A stretch of DNA of 12,444 bases from JANXSD01 sp043758125 (lineage in GTDB: Bacteria; Bacteroidota; Bacteroidia; AKYH767-A; OLB10), in contig JAYVOC010000114.1 of NCBI GenBank assembly GCA_043758125.1, positions 1 to 12,444 on the forward strand, in the 5' to 3' direction. The notes beneath the pieces are model-generated. The model was not told the DNA's origin. It saw nothing but the letters and a program-made list of their open reading frames with translations, and did no database searches. Below, piece after piece: positions 1 to 7,888 of this stretch. The position numbers and the translations under genes were made by a program. The stretch's first letter is position 1. Each line of letters opens with the position of its first letter.

Positions 1-30
1 AGCCTTACTTTTTATTTTCGGCACTTCCAT
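1..30 (-). CDS. Start of an unidentified reading frame leaving the window (possible transposase)
   Basis: An ATG at 30-28 on the minus strand opens a frame reading MEVPKIKSKA up to the window edge. The same frame is open back to a TAG at 72-70, so a TTG at 69-67 is an alternative start and would give at least 23 residues. The first residues are basic and lack a signal peptide, so the product would be cytoplasmic or nucleic-acid binding. If 1-88 is an insertion-sequence edge, this would be the transposase N-terminus, about 58 bases from the element end. Ten codons are too few to assign a family, and the frame could be fortuitous. Confidence 0.3.
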   Translation of the reverse strand, partial: MEVPKIKSKA

Positions 31-88
31 AATACCTTTACCTCTAAGAAAACTTAGAAGTTCGATCAACTATGCTTTTTATCGGACA
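1..88 (-). mobile_element. Possible edge of an insertion sequence interrupting the neighbouring repeat-protein gene
   Basis: The large gene at 79-3444 loses resemblance to its own repeat modules at about position 88. On the minus strand the sequence there reads CTAGTGTCCGATAAAAAGC, and stop codons follow at 81-79 and 72-70. After that a new open frame runs out of the window. An abrupt break inside a domain, followed by unrelated sequence with a fresh start codon, is what one end of an insertion sequence looks like. CTAG (89-92) would be a plausible target duplication. The other end is outside the window, so terminal inverted repeats and the duplication cannot be tested, and I do not recognise the family. 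A simple nonsense truncation is the main alternative. Confidence 0.35.
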
Positions 89-3000
89 CTAGTGATAAAT
101 AATAATGAATCACCAGGGCAAATGCTAGTGTCAGTTACTGTGGGAGAACTTAAATTATTTTTTACTGTTGTTAATGAAATATTAGCACTGTCCTTACATC
201 CATATTTACTGGTAGTTATAAGGATATAATTTCCAGATTGAGTTGCATAAGACGTAAGAGAAGTATCTCCATTTGGTAACCATAAATAATTTGTCATTCC
301 ACTATTTCCAAATAGTGTTAAGGAATCTCCTTCGCAAAATTCCAATGCATTATTGGAGGAATAAATTTCTGCAATTGCTGAGTCACTATGTATAGTTATT
401 GATAAGGGAGTAACTATATTGCAAGAATTAACGGTACAATTATAAATTCCAGGGGTAGAAATTAATTGGCTTAAATTAATTCCAAATAGCGGCGCATCCC
501 ATTGGATTGTACTTCCGAAATTCGTAACTATATTTATTTCTATGCTTTCATTATTACATATTGCAGCTTCAGGAAATGTGAAAAGAAAAGGTGTGTTGTA
601 CTGTATTACTTGCTGCGTATTTGAAACAAGCTCACATCCAGGTCCGACTGTTTGAATACAGTAATAATATCCTGGAATATTTACAAAGATCGATGTATTG
701 TTATTTTGCAAAACACCCATTGGACTTTGCCAACTGCAACTACCACTTCCAGAACAAATTAATTTTATAGAATCATTAGGACAAATTAATCCACTTGTTG
801 GAATCATCGTTACTATTGGTTGCGGATAATCGTTAACAGATATGCTTGCGGAACCATATATCCCTGCTATACATCCAAAAGAATTTGTTACAGTTTGAAT
901 AGCTGTTGCCGAATAAAAACTTGAGCTATAAATAAAAATAGTATCATTCGTTTCTCCAGTTGACCATTGAAAATTATATGAAGAAGGAGATGCAATGAGC
1001 ATTAATGTATCGCCAGGACAAATATTGGTTGGTCCAGAAACTGATATTGATAATGATCCTGATGGAATTGGAAAAACTATAACTGTAAGATTTTTACTGC
1101 AAAAAACAGAATCCGTATCACATGCATTTTCTCGAATGATCCAAGCAGAAATTGTGATAGTGAAAGTACCTGAATCTTTTGGAACAAATGTATTTATTGG
1201 ATCATTGGGATTGCATTGTGTTACATCGTTAAATAAAAAAGTAGATGGGCAAAACCATTTCGCTTTCGTCATTTCAGGAACACAATCACTTGTATTCACA
1301 CCCAACGGATTAGTTAATTGATCATAAAGCAACATCGTAAAAACTTGATTTTTACATAGCTGAATTGTATCATTATTATCTAGGTCGTCGATACAACGCA
1401 TTTGCGGTTGAATTGGCTGTAATGGAACGCTAGTAATAATATTTATGAAGTTTTCATTTGAACAGCCAAACTGATTTGTAAGTGTAACAGAATAAGATCC
1501 AGCATTACCTACGATTATTGGATTTTGTCCTAAGATAAATGAGCTCCAAGAGATAGAATTAGATCCAGGATTAGTACAATTTAGAGAAACAGAATCCGGA
1601 ATACAAAATGAGACTGGAACAGTATTAATTGCATTCGAATTAATTCCTTTGCTATCTGTTATTGTTGGGATTGGTGGTGATGGGTCGGAAATAGAGAAGA
1701 CAGTGTCTTGATTACTAAAACAACCATCTATTGATGTTATCGTTACAGAATATTGCCCTGTATTTGAAGCAGCTAAACTGCTTGCTTGAGATCCGTCACT
1801 CCATAAATAATTAAATGAAGGCTCTACATTTGATATCATATTTAAATTGACTGACAAGTTAGAAACATCACACACTTCTACTGTATCCTGACAGCCAATT
1901 GATATTTGATTTCCTATACAAATATCTTTGAAAGATCGATCACAAATTATTCCGGATCTTTGAAAAAAATCGTATGGCTGACAATTCAAATTATAATTTG
2001 CATTAATGAATACATCAGAATTTCCATGAGAAATTAATTGATTAAAACTTCCATAATTATTATCGGAACAATAGAAAAATGAATTACTAGAATTTATGGA
2101 ATAATCTAATCCAATTTGTCCGTGCTGTTGAAGTGTAGAAAGATCTGATGACATGTTGAATGCATTTTGAAAACTTCCTGTAGTTACTATTGTATTGTTT
2201 TTAAGAATTGTTATTGCGTGGGCAAAATCATTATTCTGTCCTCCCGATTGCCGAGCCCATAACCAATTTCCAGCATTATCATACGATGAAACATACGTAT
2301 CAGAATAACCTACGCTACAGAAAACACCTTCGCCATACACTAAAGAAAATTCTGAAAGTCGGCATTTAAAATTACCTGTAATACTTATTTCACCGTTGCT
2401 ATTTTGAGCGATCGACTCAGCAGAAATATCATTATCAGAACCATTAGAATGTTTCCAAATTATATTTCCATTTGAATCATATTTACAAATAAAAATATTG
2501 TTTGAATAATTACTTGATAAAGTTGTAAGGGATGTATTACCAAAAAAATATAGTGTGCCTATAAAATTTCCTGTAATGTTAACTTCATTATTTTGTACTG
2601 AAATGCCACCCATATTAACGACATTACCGCTTCCCATCCATCGCACCCATTGTTCCACTCCAGCTGAATTATATTTTACAATAAACATTGCATTATAAAT
2701 TGGATTATCATATTTATTGTCGAATGTGATTGTATCGCTGAACATACCCGTTACATAAATATTATTATTGGTATCAACAGAAACATCAGTTCCTCGATCA
2801 GTGTATTTTGCTGAACCTTTTTTTGCCCAAAGTTGATTTCCATTTGAATCATATTTTGCTGTAAAAATATCAATAGATCCTCCTTGACTAATCAACGTAT
2901 TTGATCCGAACGAACAGCTACCAGAAAATTCACCAGTAACAATTACATTTCCTACCTTATCAAACGAAACTGCGTTTCCTGCATCATTTCCCGTTCCACC

Positions 3001-3444
3001 AGCACTTTTAATCCACAATAAATTTCCCGCTGAATTATACTTTGCAATAAAAATATCTTGCTGACCAGCAGAAATAATTGTTTGTCCGCTGAAGTTTGAT
3101 GTACCTACAAAATAACCAGTAACCACTGTATTTCCCTGCGCATCGGCATCGATTGACAATGCCCTATCGATATTTATCCCTCCTTCTCTTTTGATCCATT
3201 TTAAATAGCCAGCACTATCGGTTTTCACCATGAATATGTCTTCCAATCCTGCAGAAGAAATGACAGTAGAATCGAAATTAGCAGTACTTGTAAAATATCC
3301 AGTAGTGTAGGTATTGTTCGATGCGTCAGTTGCAATATCTATCCCTTCGTCAATAGTATTGCCACCTCCTCTTTGCATCCAATATTGTGCTGAAGTAAAT
3401 TGGTAGCTAAAAAACAGAATGCAAAAAAGCCAAACTCCTTTCAT
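79..3444 (-). CDS. Large secreted SBBP-type beta-propeller / Ig-like repeat protein, apparently C-terminally truncated
   Basis: The 1121-residue product starts with a signal peptide (hydrophobic residues 4-16, likely cleavage TSA|Q at 19/20), so it is exported. Residues about 21-497 hold seven units of 60-70 residues. Most share the pattern D-x-x-x-VTG-x-F and then D-I-F-x-x-KYDS-x-G-N-x-x-W, typical of SBBP beta-propeller repeats. From about residue 520 come Ig/PKD-like modules, many opening with C-x-x-[DE]-S and closing with a G-x-Y-x-x-x strand and a Cys. I count seven modules plus the opening of an eighth (SICPGDSLLF) that stops within about 12 residues. Proteins of this build in Bacteroidota are usually surface or secreted adhesin-like proteins exported by the type IX secretion system. 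The expected C-terminal sorting or gliding-type domain is absent. The partner it binds is unknown. Start: ATG at 3444, directly before the signal peptide. No clear promoter is visible in the 117 bases after the upstream terminator. Confidence 0.85.
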   Translation of the reverse strand: MKGVWLFCILFFSYQFTSAQYWMQRGGGNTIDEGIDIATDASNNTYTTGYFTSTANFDSTVISSAGLEDIFMVKTDSAGYLKWIKREGGINIDRALSIDADAQGNTVVTGYFVGTSNFSGQTIISAGQQDIFIAKYNSAGNLLWIKSAGGTGNDAGNAVSFDKVGNVIVTGEFSGSCSFGSNTLISQGGSIDIFTAKYDSNGNQLWAKKGSAKYTDRGTDVSVDTNNNIYVTGMFSDTITFDNKYDNPIYNAMFIVKYNSAGVEQWVRWMGSGNVVNMGGISVQNNEVNITGNFIGTLYFFGNTSLTTLSSNYSNNIFICKYDSNGNIIWKHSNGSDNDISAESIAQNSNGEISITGNFKCRLSEFSLVYGEGVFCSVGYSDTYVSSYDNAGNWLWARQSGGQNNDFAHAITILKNNTIVTTGSFQNAFNMSSDLSTLQQHGQIGLDYSINSSNSFFYCSDNNYGSFNQLISHGNSDVFINANYNLNCQPYDFFQRSGIICDRSFKDICIGNQISIGCQDTVEVCDVSNLSVNLNMISNVEPSFNYLWSDGSQASSLAASNTGQYSVTITSIDGCFSNQDTVFSISDPSPPIPTITDSKGINSNAINTVPVSFCIPDSVSLNCTNPGSNSISWSSFILGQNPIIVGNAGSYSVTLTNQFGCSNENFINIITSVPLQPIQPQMRCIDDLDNNDTIQLCKNQVFTMLLYDQLTNPLGVNTSDCVPEMTKAKWFCPSTFLFNDVTQCNPNDPINTFVPKDSGTFTITISAWIIRENACDTDSVFCSKNLTVIVFPIPSGSLSISVSGPTNICPGDTLMLIASPSSYNFQWSTGETNDTIFIYSSSFYSATAIQTVTNSFGCIAGIYGSASISVNDYPQPIVTMIPTSGLICPNDSIKLICSGSGSCSWQSPMGVLQNNNTSIFVNIPGYYYCIQTVGPGCELVSNTQQVIQYNTPFLFTFPEAAICNNESIEINIVTNFGSTIQWDAPLFGINLSQLISTPGIYNCTVNSCNIVTPLSITIHSDSAIAEIYSSNNALEFCEGDSLTLFGNSGMTNYLWLPNGDTSLTSYATQSGNYILITTSKYGCKDSANISLTTVKNNLSSPTVTDTSICPGDSLLFITSVR
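2265..3245 (-). repeat. Tandem imperfect DNA repeats encoding propeller units
   Basis: A diverged segment encoding the K-Y-[ND]-S-x-G-N-x-x-W strand recurs near 3200-3240, 3021-3060, 2836-2871, 2654-2690, 2464-2500 and 2265-2300. The spacing is about 180-200 bases, matching units of about 60-66 residues. On the plus strand the shared core resembles TTTCC followed by a few bases, GAATyATAyTT and an A-rich stretch. The copies differ at many positions, so they look like old internal duplications rather than a recent expansion. Confidence 0.7.
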
Positions 3445-3521
3445 AGAGATAAATTTATACGCTCTAAATTACGAATAAAGAAACACGAATTCACATTTGT
3501 TATTAAATAATACACCTCCAT

Positions 3522-3561
3522 AAAAAAAGCCCTGTAGTACGAAGGCTACAGGGCTTTTTTT
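3522..3561. terminator. Strong bidirectional intrinsic terminator
   Basis: GCCCTGTAG (3529-3537) pairs perfectly with CTACAGGGC (3546-3554) around an 8-base loop. The stem is flanked by seven A (3522-3528) and at least seven T (3555-3561), so it works on either strand. It lies 16 bases past the stop of the foldase gene (3578) and 77 bases before the start of the repeat-protein gene (3444). It therefore ends the foldase transcript and separates the two minus-strand genes. Confidence 0.92.
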
Positions 3562-3577
3562 TATATTTTAATTATGC

Positions 3578-5677
3578 TTAATAGAATTTTCCTCTACGGT
3601 CATCTATATTTGCTTTTTCACGTAATGCATTAAACACTTCGTATTGTGCACGTGATTGAACTTGCTGACGTAATTGTTTTTGAGTATCTGATAAATCCTT
3701 TGGAAGAACAGCATCTTTAAATGATGTAACCATTACTACATAAACTCCATTCTGACCTTTTAAAGGCTCAGAAACTTGATTTGGTTTTAACATCATGATA
3801 TGACCAACAACATTTGCTTCCATACCTGCATTGCCAAGGAATGGTGTTGCAAACGAAATATTTTCAGCGGGTACAACAGTTTGTTTATTACTCGAAGCTA
3901 TCACCTCTAAATTTGTTGCGTTACCCGATTTCTTTAACTTCTCAATAAGCATTTCAGCTTTTTTATCTTTTCGAGCTTCAGCTGTAACTTGATCTCTAAC
4001 TTGCTCAAGAGTAGAATAACCTTTATCACGAGCATCCGTTAATTTAGCAACAACAAATTTATTTCCGAACTCGAATGCTTTTGAAACATCTGCAATCTTT
4101 GCATTAAATGACCATCTAACTAATTCGCGTGAATTTTCTAATGGTCCAATTTGCTTTGATGATTCCGTAATATTTGTTTCAGATAATTTAGTTAGATTTC
4201 CTTCCTTAACACCTTTATCAAATCCAATAGCAGTATTATTTTTACTTGCAAACTCATTTGCCTTTGTATAAACGCTTTGATATGTTTTTGAACTTGCTTC
4301 AATTTTGCGTGTTACAAATGTTACTTGCACTTGACGTGATGTAGCACTTTGATCATTAATTTGAATGATGTGAATTCCAAATTGTGTTTCGACAACTAAT
4401 ACATCACCTTTTTTTCCTGAGAAACAAGCATCGTTAAAAGGCTTTACCATTGCACCTGAAGCAAACCATCCTAAGTCACCACCTTTTGATTTAGCACCTT
4501 CATCTGTTGAATATTTATCCGACATCATTTGCAGAGGCGCTCCACCTATAATTGCTTTTTTAATACTATCAGCTAATGCCATTACTGATTCCTTTTTTGA
4601 TGCATCAGCAACCTTTAGTAAAACATGACTTGCTTTCACAGAGTCAGGCATCATCTTACTACTAGAAAGTTTAGCAAGTTTTAACGTATTATTTTCTTCA
4701 AAAGGACCTACAACAGTTCCAATAGGTGCACTAAACATTACAGAATCAATATTAGCAGGTAATGTACTTTTTTTGTGATAAGCACCATCAAAAGGAGAAT
4801 CACTATTCAACACTACAAAAACGGAATCATTTGTAGATGCTTTAAATCCGTCAACCATTTTTGCAATTGCATCAGAAGCGGATTTACGATCAATCTCAGA
4901 AGGATTTACATCGAAGGTTACATAATCAATAGAGCGACTAGCAACTTGTTTGTAGCGCTTTAAATTAGCATTGTAAACAGATTTTAAATCTGCATCTGAA
5001 ATTTGAATTGTAGTATCAGGAATTGAACTAAATGGTAATTCAACATAACGAATAGATGCAGTACGATTTTTATTGATGAAATCATCTTTTACTTCTGCAG
5101 TAGGAACATATAAACCTTGTTTTACAAGATCATTATATTTTTGACCTAGACGTTCTTGTTGAATTGCTTTTTCAAAAACGACCCATTGAGCGCGTGTTTT
5201 TCCAGTTTTATCATTGTCCATATTTTTAAGGAAGTTCATTACATTGGCTGGATTAAATACACCAGTTTTAGGATCTGTAAATGCTTGCTTAATTTGTGGA
5301 TGTGGATTATTTCCTCTTACCATATCAAAAAGTTCATCGGGCGAAACCGTTAAACCAATTTTAGAATATTGCTTGCCCATCACTTCATCATTGACGAGTT
5401 GATTGTATGCTTGCTCACGCAACTGATCCATTGTATTTTGGTCAACATTTTCAGTATTGTTGTTGAGCTTATAATTGGTAACCATGGTTTGCACCTGAGC
5501 TTCAAAATCCTGAACATTGATTTTCTTACCAGCGATAACTGCAACAGAGGTGTCGTTACCGCCAAAAAGATTCCTGTTATTGTGTAGAAGGTCGCCGAGG
5601 ATAAAAGCAAAGAGACTAAATCCTATGATTCCAATCAATAGGCCTGCCCTACTTCTGATTTTATTGATAACTGCCAT
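3578..5677 (-). CDS. ppiD: Membrane-anchored periplasmic peptidyl-prolyl isomerase, SurA/PpiD type
   Basis: This 699-residue chaperone/foldase acts on exported proteins at the periplasmic face of the inner membrane. After a short basic N-terminus (MAVINKIRSR), residues 12-31 form one membrane helix, and the rest is periplasmic. Residues about 35-340 are the SurA-N/PpiD-like helical chaperone region. Residues about 344-442 form a recognisable parvulin rotamase domain: it starts VKASHVLLKV, carries GGDLGWF in the middle and ends FGIHIIQI. Segments near 310-340 and 615-650 (for example G-Q-N-G-V-Y-V-V) resemble degenerate parvulin tails, suggesting extra vestigial domains. The C-terminus DDRRGKFY is characteristic of the Bacteroidota family. 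Length fits the family (about 700). A promoter-like site lies just upstream and a strong terminator follows, so it is probably monocistronic while still neighbouring the LptC operon. Expected clients are outer-membrane and secreted proteins; specific clients cannot be read from sequence. Confidence 0.93.
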   Translation of the reverse strand: MAVINKIRSRAGLLIGIIGFSLFAFILGDLLHNNRNLFGGNDTSVAVIAGKKINVQDFEAQVQTMVTNYKLNNNTENVDQNTMDQLREQAYNQLVNDEVMGKQYSKIGLTVSPDELFDMVRGNNPHPQIKQAFTDPKTGVFNPANVMNFLKNMDNDKTGKTRAQWVVFEKAIQQERLGQKYNDLVKQGLYVPTAEVKDDFINKNRTASIRYVELPFSSIPDTTIQISDADLKSVYNANLKRYKQVASRSIDYVTFDVNPSEIDRKSASDAIAKMVDGFKASTNDSVFVVLNSDSPFDGAYHKKSTLPANIDSVMFSAPIGTVVGPFEENNTLKLAKLSSSKMMPDSVKASHVLLKVADASKKESVMALADSIKKAIIGGAPLQMMSDKYSTDEGAKSKGGDLGWFASGAMVKPFNDACFSGKKGDVLVVETQFGIHIIQINDQSATSRQVQVTFVTRKIEASSKTYQSVYTKANEFASKNNTAIGFDKGVKEGNLTKLSETNITESSKQIGPLENSRELVRWSFNAKIADVSKAFEFGNKFVVAKLTDARDKGYSTLEQVRDQVTAEARKDKKAEMLIEKLKKSGNATNLEVIASSNKQTVVPAENISFATPFLGNAGMEANVVGHIMMLKPNQVSEPLKGQNGVYVVMVTSFKDAVLPKDLSDTQKQLRQQVQSRAQYEVFNALREKANIDDRRGKFY

Positions 5678-5706
5678 AACTATATTATTTTTCCGATTTG
5701 AGGCTG

Positions 5707-5736
5707 CGAATATACGATTCTAACTGTTACGGCGAA
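5707..5736 (-). promoter_or_regulatory. Probable promoter of the foldase gene
   Basis: On the minus strand TATATTCG (5714-5707) is one mismatch from the Bacteroidota -7 box TAnnTTTG. A weak TTTCG-like -33 element lies at 5737-5733, about 18 bases away. Transcription would start near 5700, giving a leader of about 22 bases to the ATG at 5677. The T-to-C change leaves this less certain than the tRNA promoter. Confidence 0.5.
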
Positions 5737-5761
5737 AGCCTCTTTCTGTTTCCCATCAACT

Positions 5762-5790
5762 AAAATTCTAGCTCGAATCTGATTCGGCTA
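5762..5790 (-). terminator. Possible weak terminator of the coaX-lptC operon
   Basis: TAGC-T-CGAAT (5769-5778) pairs with ATTCGGCTA (5782-5790) through nine base pairs with one bulged T and a 3-base loop. On the minus strand it is followed by GAATTTT, a short U run. It sits 50 bases after the stop of the small membrane protein (5841) and before the foldase promoter, a sensible place for a partial terminator. The short U tract makes efficiency doubtful. Confidence 0.35.
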
Positions 5791-5840
5791 TCGTCGTTAT
5801 TATTAAGAAATTTTCATTTATCTAGCTAAAAAGGTGCTGA

Positions 5841-6026
5841 TTAGTCATTGCTTTTATCCATTAAAATGCGCTGCTTACGCCTTACTATCCAAAAAATAAT
5901 AGCTATCGTAGAGAACAAGAAAAACCATATAGCAGAACAGAAACTTTCTGTCATCCATTTGAAACCGCCCAAGGCAATGCCAATCAATGCAATAAAAAAC
6001 CAAGAAAGTTCTAGCACCCGTAGCAT
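5841..6026 (-). CDS. Small two-helix membrane protein encoded next to lptC
   Basis: The product has 61 residues from ATG 6026; a TTG one codon earlier is possible but less likely. Two hydrophobic segments, residues about 7-22 and 31-48, are joined by a short loop (K-W-M-T-E-S). A basic RRKQR cluster at 49-53 follows, so by the positive-inside rule both ends face the cytoplasm. It begins 4 bases after the lptC stop, which implies translation together with lptC. I recall comparable short membrane proteins ending in an Arg/Lys cluster near lptC in other Bacteroidota, but I know of no assigned function. Many relatives also carry a CNNM/hemolysin-type gene between lptC and the foldase; here the interval holds only this gene. 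It is too small to be an LptF/G permease. A real gene is supported by spacing and composition. Confidence 0.7.
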   Translation of the reverse strand: MLRVLELSWFFIALIGIALGGFKWMTESFCSAIWFFLFSTIAIIFWIVRRKQRILMDKSND

Positions 6027-6030
6027 CAAA

Positions 6031-6603
6031 TTATTCTTTTACTGTGATTCTTCCCTTTACATTAAAGATACGATATCTGCTAAAATCCTGATTGGCTTCA
6101 AAACCGTTACCGTATATAATTTCTTCTTTCGTCTTTATTTTAACAAACTGATCAGAATAAAGGATTTCTTTCTTCTCATCCCAAGTAAGTTTCTCTGTAT
6201 TTAACTGATCACCTTTTTCATTAATAACGACTACATTATTTTTTGCTTCCCATTTGAATTCTTGTTCAAAATGTATTGCGTAATTCGCAGATAACTTTGA
6301 AATCACCTTTTTATTTTGATCGTAGAATTCAATCAATAGCCCCTTTGGTAATTCTGTGATTGCTGGAGGCGCGGTAATTTTCTTTAATACTGGAGCGGTT
6401 ACTCTTATCTTAACAATTCCTGAATCACTATACAGTGTTTCTAGGTTCTTTATTTCCTCGGCAGGATCAGCGTTTTTTGCAGAGATTCTTGCGATCTCAT
6501 TTTTATCGTTTTCACAAGAGGAAAATAGGAAGCCTAAAGCTAATAAAAAATACAAGCCAATAACCTGAATCCTACTATTTTTTTGTGCGCAATTAAAAAA
6601 CAT
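6031..6603 (-). CDS. lptC: LPS export protein LptC (lipoprotein form)
   Basis: The 190-residue product is LptC, the membrane-anchored periplasmic part of the Lpt bridge that passes lipopolysaccharide from the LptBFG transporter towards LptA. Residues 12-29 are hydrophobic and end in LFSSC, a lipobox-like motif with Cys30 as probable lipidation site. This resembles Bacteroidota LptC rather than the uncleaved E. coli helix. Residues about 60-185 form a beta-strand-rich region with alternating hydrophobic residues (GLLIEFYDQ, SANYAIHF, EIIYGNGFEANQDF), as expected of the LptC beta-jellyroll. The family's G-x-G-F-x-A-[ND] pattern is visible near residue 166. The gene starts 4 bases after the barrel-protein gene and is followed 4 bases later by the small membrane-protein gene. 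Family assignment rests on length, lipobox, strand pattern and context; no catalytic residues are expected. Confidence 0.85.
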   Translation of the reverse strand: MFFNCAQKNSRIQVIGLYFLLALGFLFSSCENDKNEIARISAKNADPAEEIKNLETLYSDSGIVKIRVTAPVLKKITAPPAITELPKGLLIEFYDQNKKVISKLSANYAIHFEQEFKWEAKNNVVVINEKGDQLNTEKLTWDEKKEILYSDQFVKIKTKEEIIYGNGFEANQDFSRYRIFNVKGRITVKE

Positions 6604-6607
6604 TCAA

Positions 6608-7888
6608 TTAATCGTATTTGCTTTTACGGAACCAATCTTCATTTAAAGTAATGCCGAATACTAAACGCAAATATTGTTCTGAAATTAAATTGTCTTTTGT
6701 TGTACCTCTCTTACCTGCTGTAAATCCGAAATTAAACATAGATCCGTAGGATTTTTTGAATGGCAAGCCAGCACCTATAGTAACACCATAATCATTAAGT
6801 GCCCTATTTTTTAGCTCTAAATATGTTTTATTAAAATAGAGTCCTCCTCGGTACTGAATTCGTGAAGAATAACTCAAACTTTTATTGTTAGGAATCCATT
6901 GACCTCCCAAAGCGATTTTAAAACTATTCTTTAAACCATCATTTACACCATAAACTTTATAGCTATTCCAATCTTGCCAATTAATATCCAACCCTAATGA
7001 ATAGCTATTAGTAGAAATTTGAGCGCCCAAACCAATTTTAGTTGGTAAAACTACTGTGCCCGATTTGTCGGGAGAATAATCTATTGTATCCCGAATTACT
7101 TCTAAGTCGTTAAATGATTCGTATTTATAATTCTCCCAAAGGGTGGTTCTCTTTGCTGTGATACTTTGTGCAGGAGATCCCGTAAGTCCGAGGGAATAAT
7201 TGAATTTGTCGTTTAGTTTCCCGTTGTAATTTAGGCCCATTTCGAAATAAAAATCGGCGAGATATACCTCTTCTTTGTAACGATTACTAAAATAAGTGGA
7301 ATTAGTAAATAGTATCTTTCTTGTTTTACTTACTGTTCCAAAAAGATAATTTGCATTCACGCCAAACGAAAGATTCTTCGTAATTTTTACTCCTGTTCCA
7401 ATATAATATCGAGTATAGCCGCCATTACCACTGTATTTTGTGATCAAAGAATTAGCAGAATCTAGTACTTCTCCAGTTTGAATTTTATACCCTATTCCAC
7501 TGTACGGAATAAACCCGAAAGCCATTCCCCATATTCCTCGCTTTAAAGGAAAACCAATCGAAAAATTATTTATTGAAGTATTTACTTGAGTATTCGATAC
7601 AGATGATTGTTTAAGTCTTAGTCGCTCGCTTGTAAGATTAAAATCCAAAATCATCAACGTATCATACGCATAAGATGCAGGGTTATTGAAATTCAATTTA
7701 GAAACAGAATTTCCCGCATTGGAAACACCAGCCATCCCAACTTGATTTGCATATCCATTAAAGATGAGATCACCAGGACCGAACCTAGAATAAGGTGAAA
7801 GCGTATTTGTTTGAGCAAAAGCACTGAAGGCCGGAAGCATCAGTAAATAAAATAGACCGGAGATTAATTTGTTAGCGTTGAGCCTCAT
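6608..7888 (-). CDS. Outer-membrane beta-barrel protein (FadL-like fold suspected)
   Basis: This 426-residue protein has a clear signal peptide (basic start, hydrophobic 8-24, cleavage AFA|Q at 25/26). The mature part is rich in alternating aromatic/polar strands and Gly, as in outer-membrane barrels. Near the mature N-terminus is the SPYSRFGPGDL motif (31-41), followed by GMAGVSNAGNSVSKLNFNNPASY. This segment is typical of Bacteroidota barrels usually annotated as OMPP1/FadL-type or simply outer-membrane protein. Its ligand is unknown; a role in uptake of hydrophobic compounds would only follow from the FadL resemblance. The ATG overlaps the coaX stop as ATGA (7888-7885), so translation is likely coupled. 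Its position between coaX and lptC recurs in this phylum, hinting at a constitutive envelope role. Confidence 0.8.
   Translation of the reverse strand: MRLNANKLISGLFYLLMLPAFSAFAQTNTLSPYSRFGPGDLIFNGYANQVGMAGVSNAGNSVSKLNFNNPASYAYDTLMILDFNLTSERLRLKQSSVSNTQVNTSINNFSIGFPLKRGIWGMAFGFIPYSGIGYKIQTGEVLDSANSLITKYSGNGGYTRYYIGTGVKITKNLSFGVNANYLFGTVSKTRKILFTNSTYFSNRYKEEVYLADFYFEMGLNYNGKLNDKFNYSLGLTGSPAQSITAKRTTLWENYKYESFNDLEVIRDTIDYSPDKSGTVVLPTKIGLGAQISTNSYSLGLDINWQDWNSYKVYGVNDGLKNSFKIALGGQWIPNNKSLSYSSRIQYRGGLYFNKTYLELKNRALNDYGVTIGAGLPFKKSYGSMFNFGFTAGKRGTTKDNLISEQYLRLVFGITLNEDWFRKSKYD

Noticed and set aside
995..1321. Plus-strand open frame of 108 codons inside the repeat-protein gene.
   Set aside because: It is fully antisense to a gene with clear domain structure and has no recognisable motif of its own.
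5848..6204. Plus-strand open frame of 118 codons across the small membrane gene and lptC.
   Set aside because: It is antisense to two tightly spaced genes with good features, and its composition is lysine/isoleucine-rich as expected from antisense AT-rich DNA.
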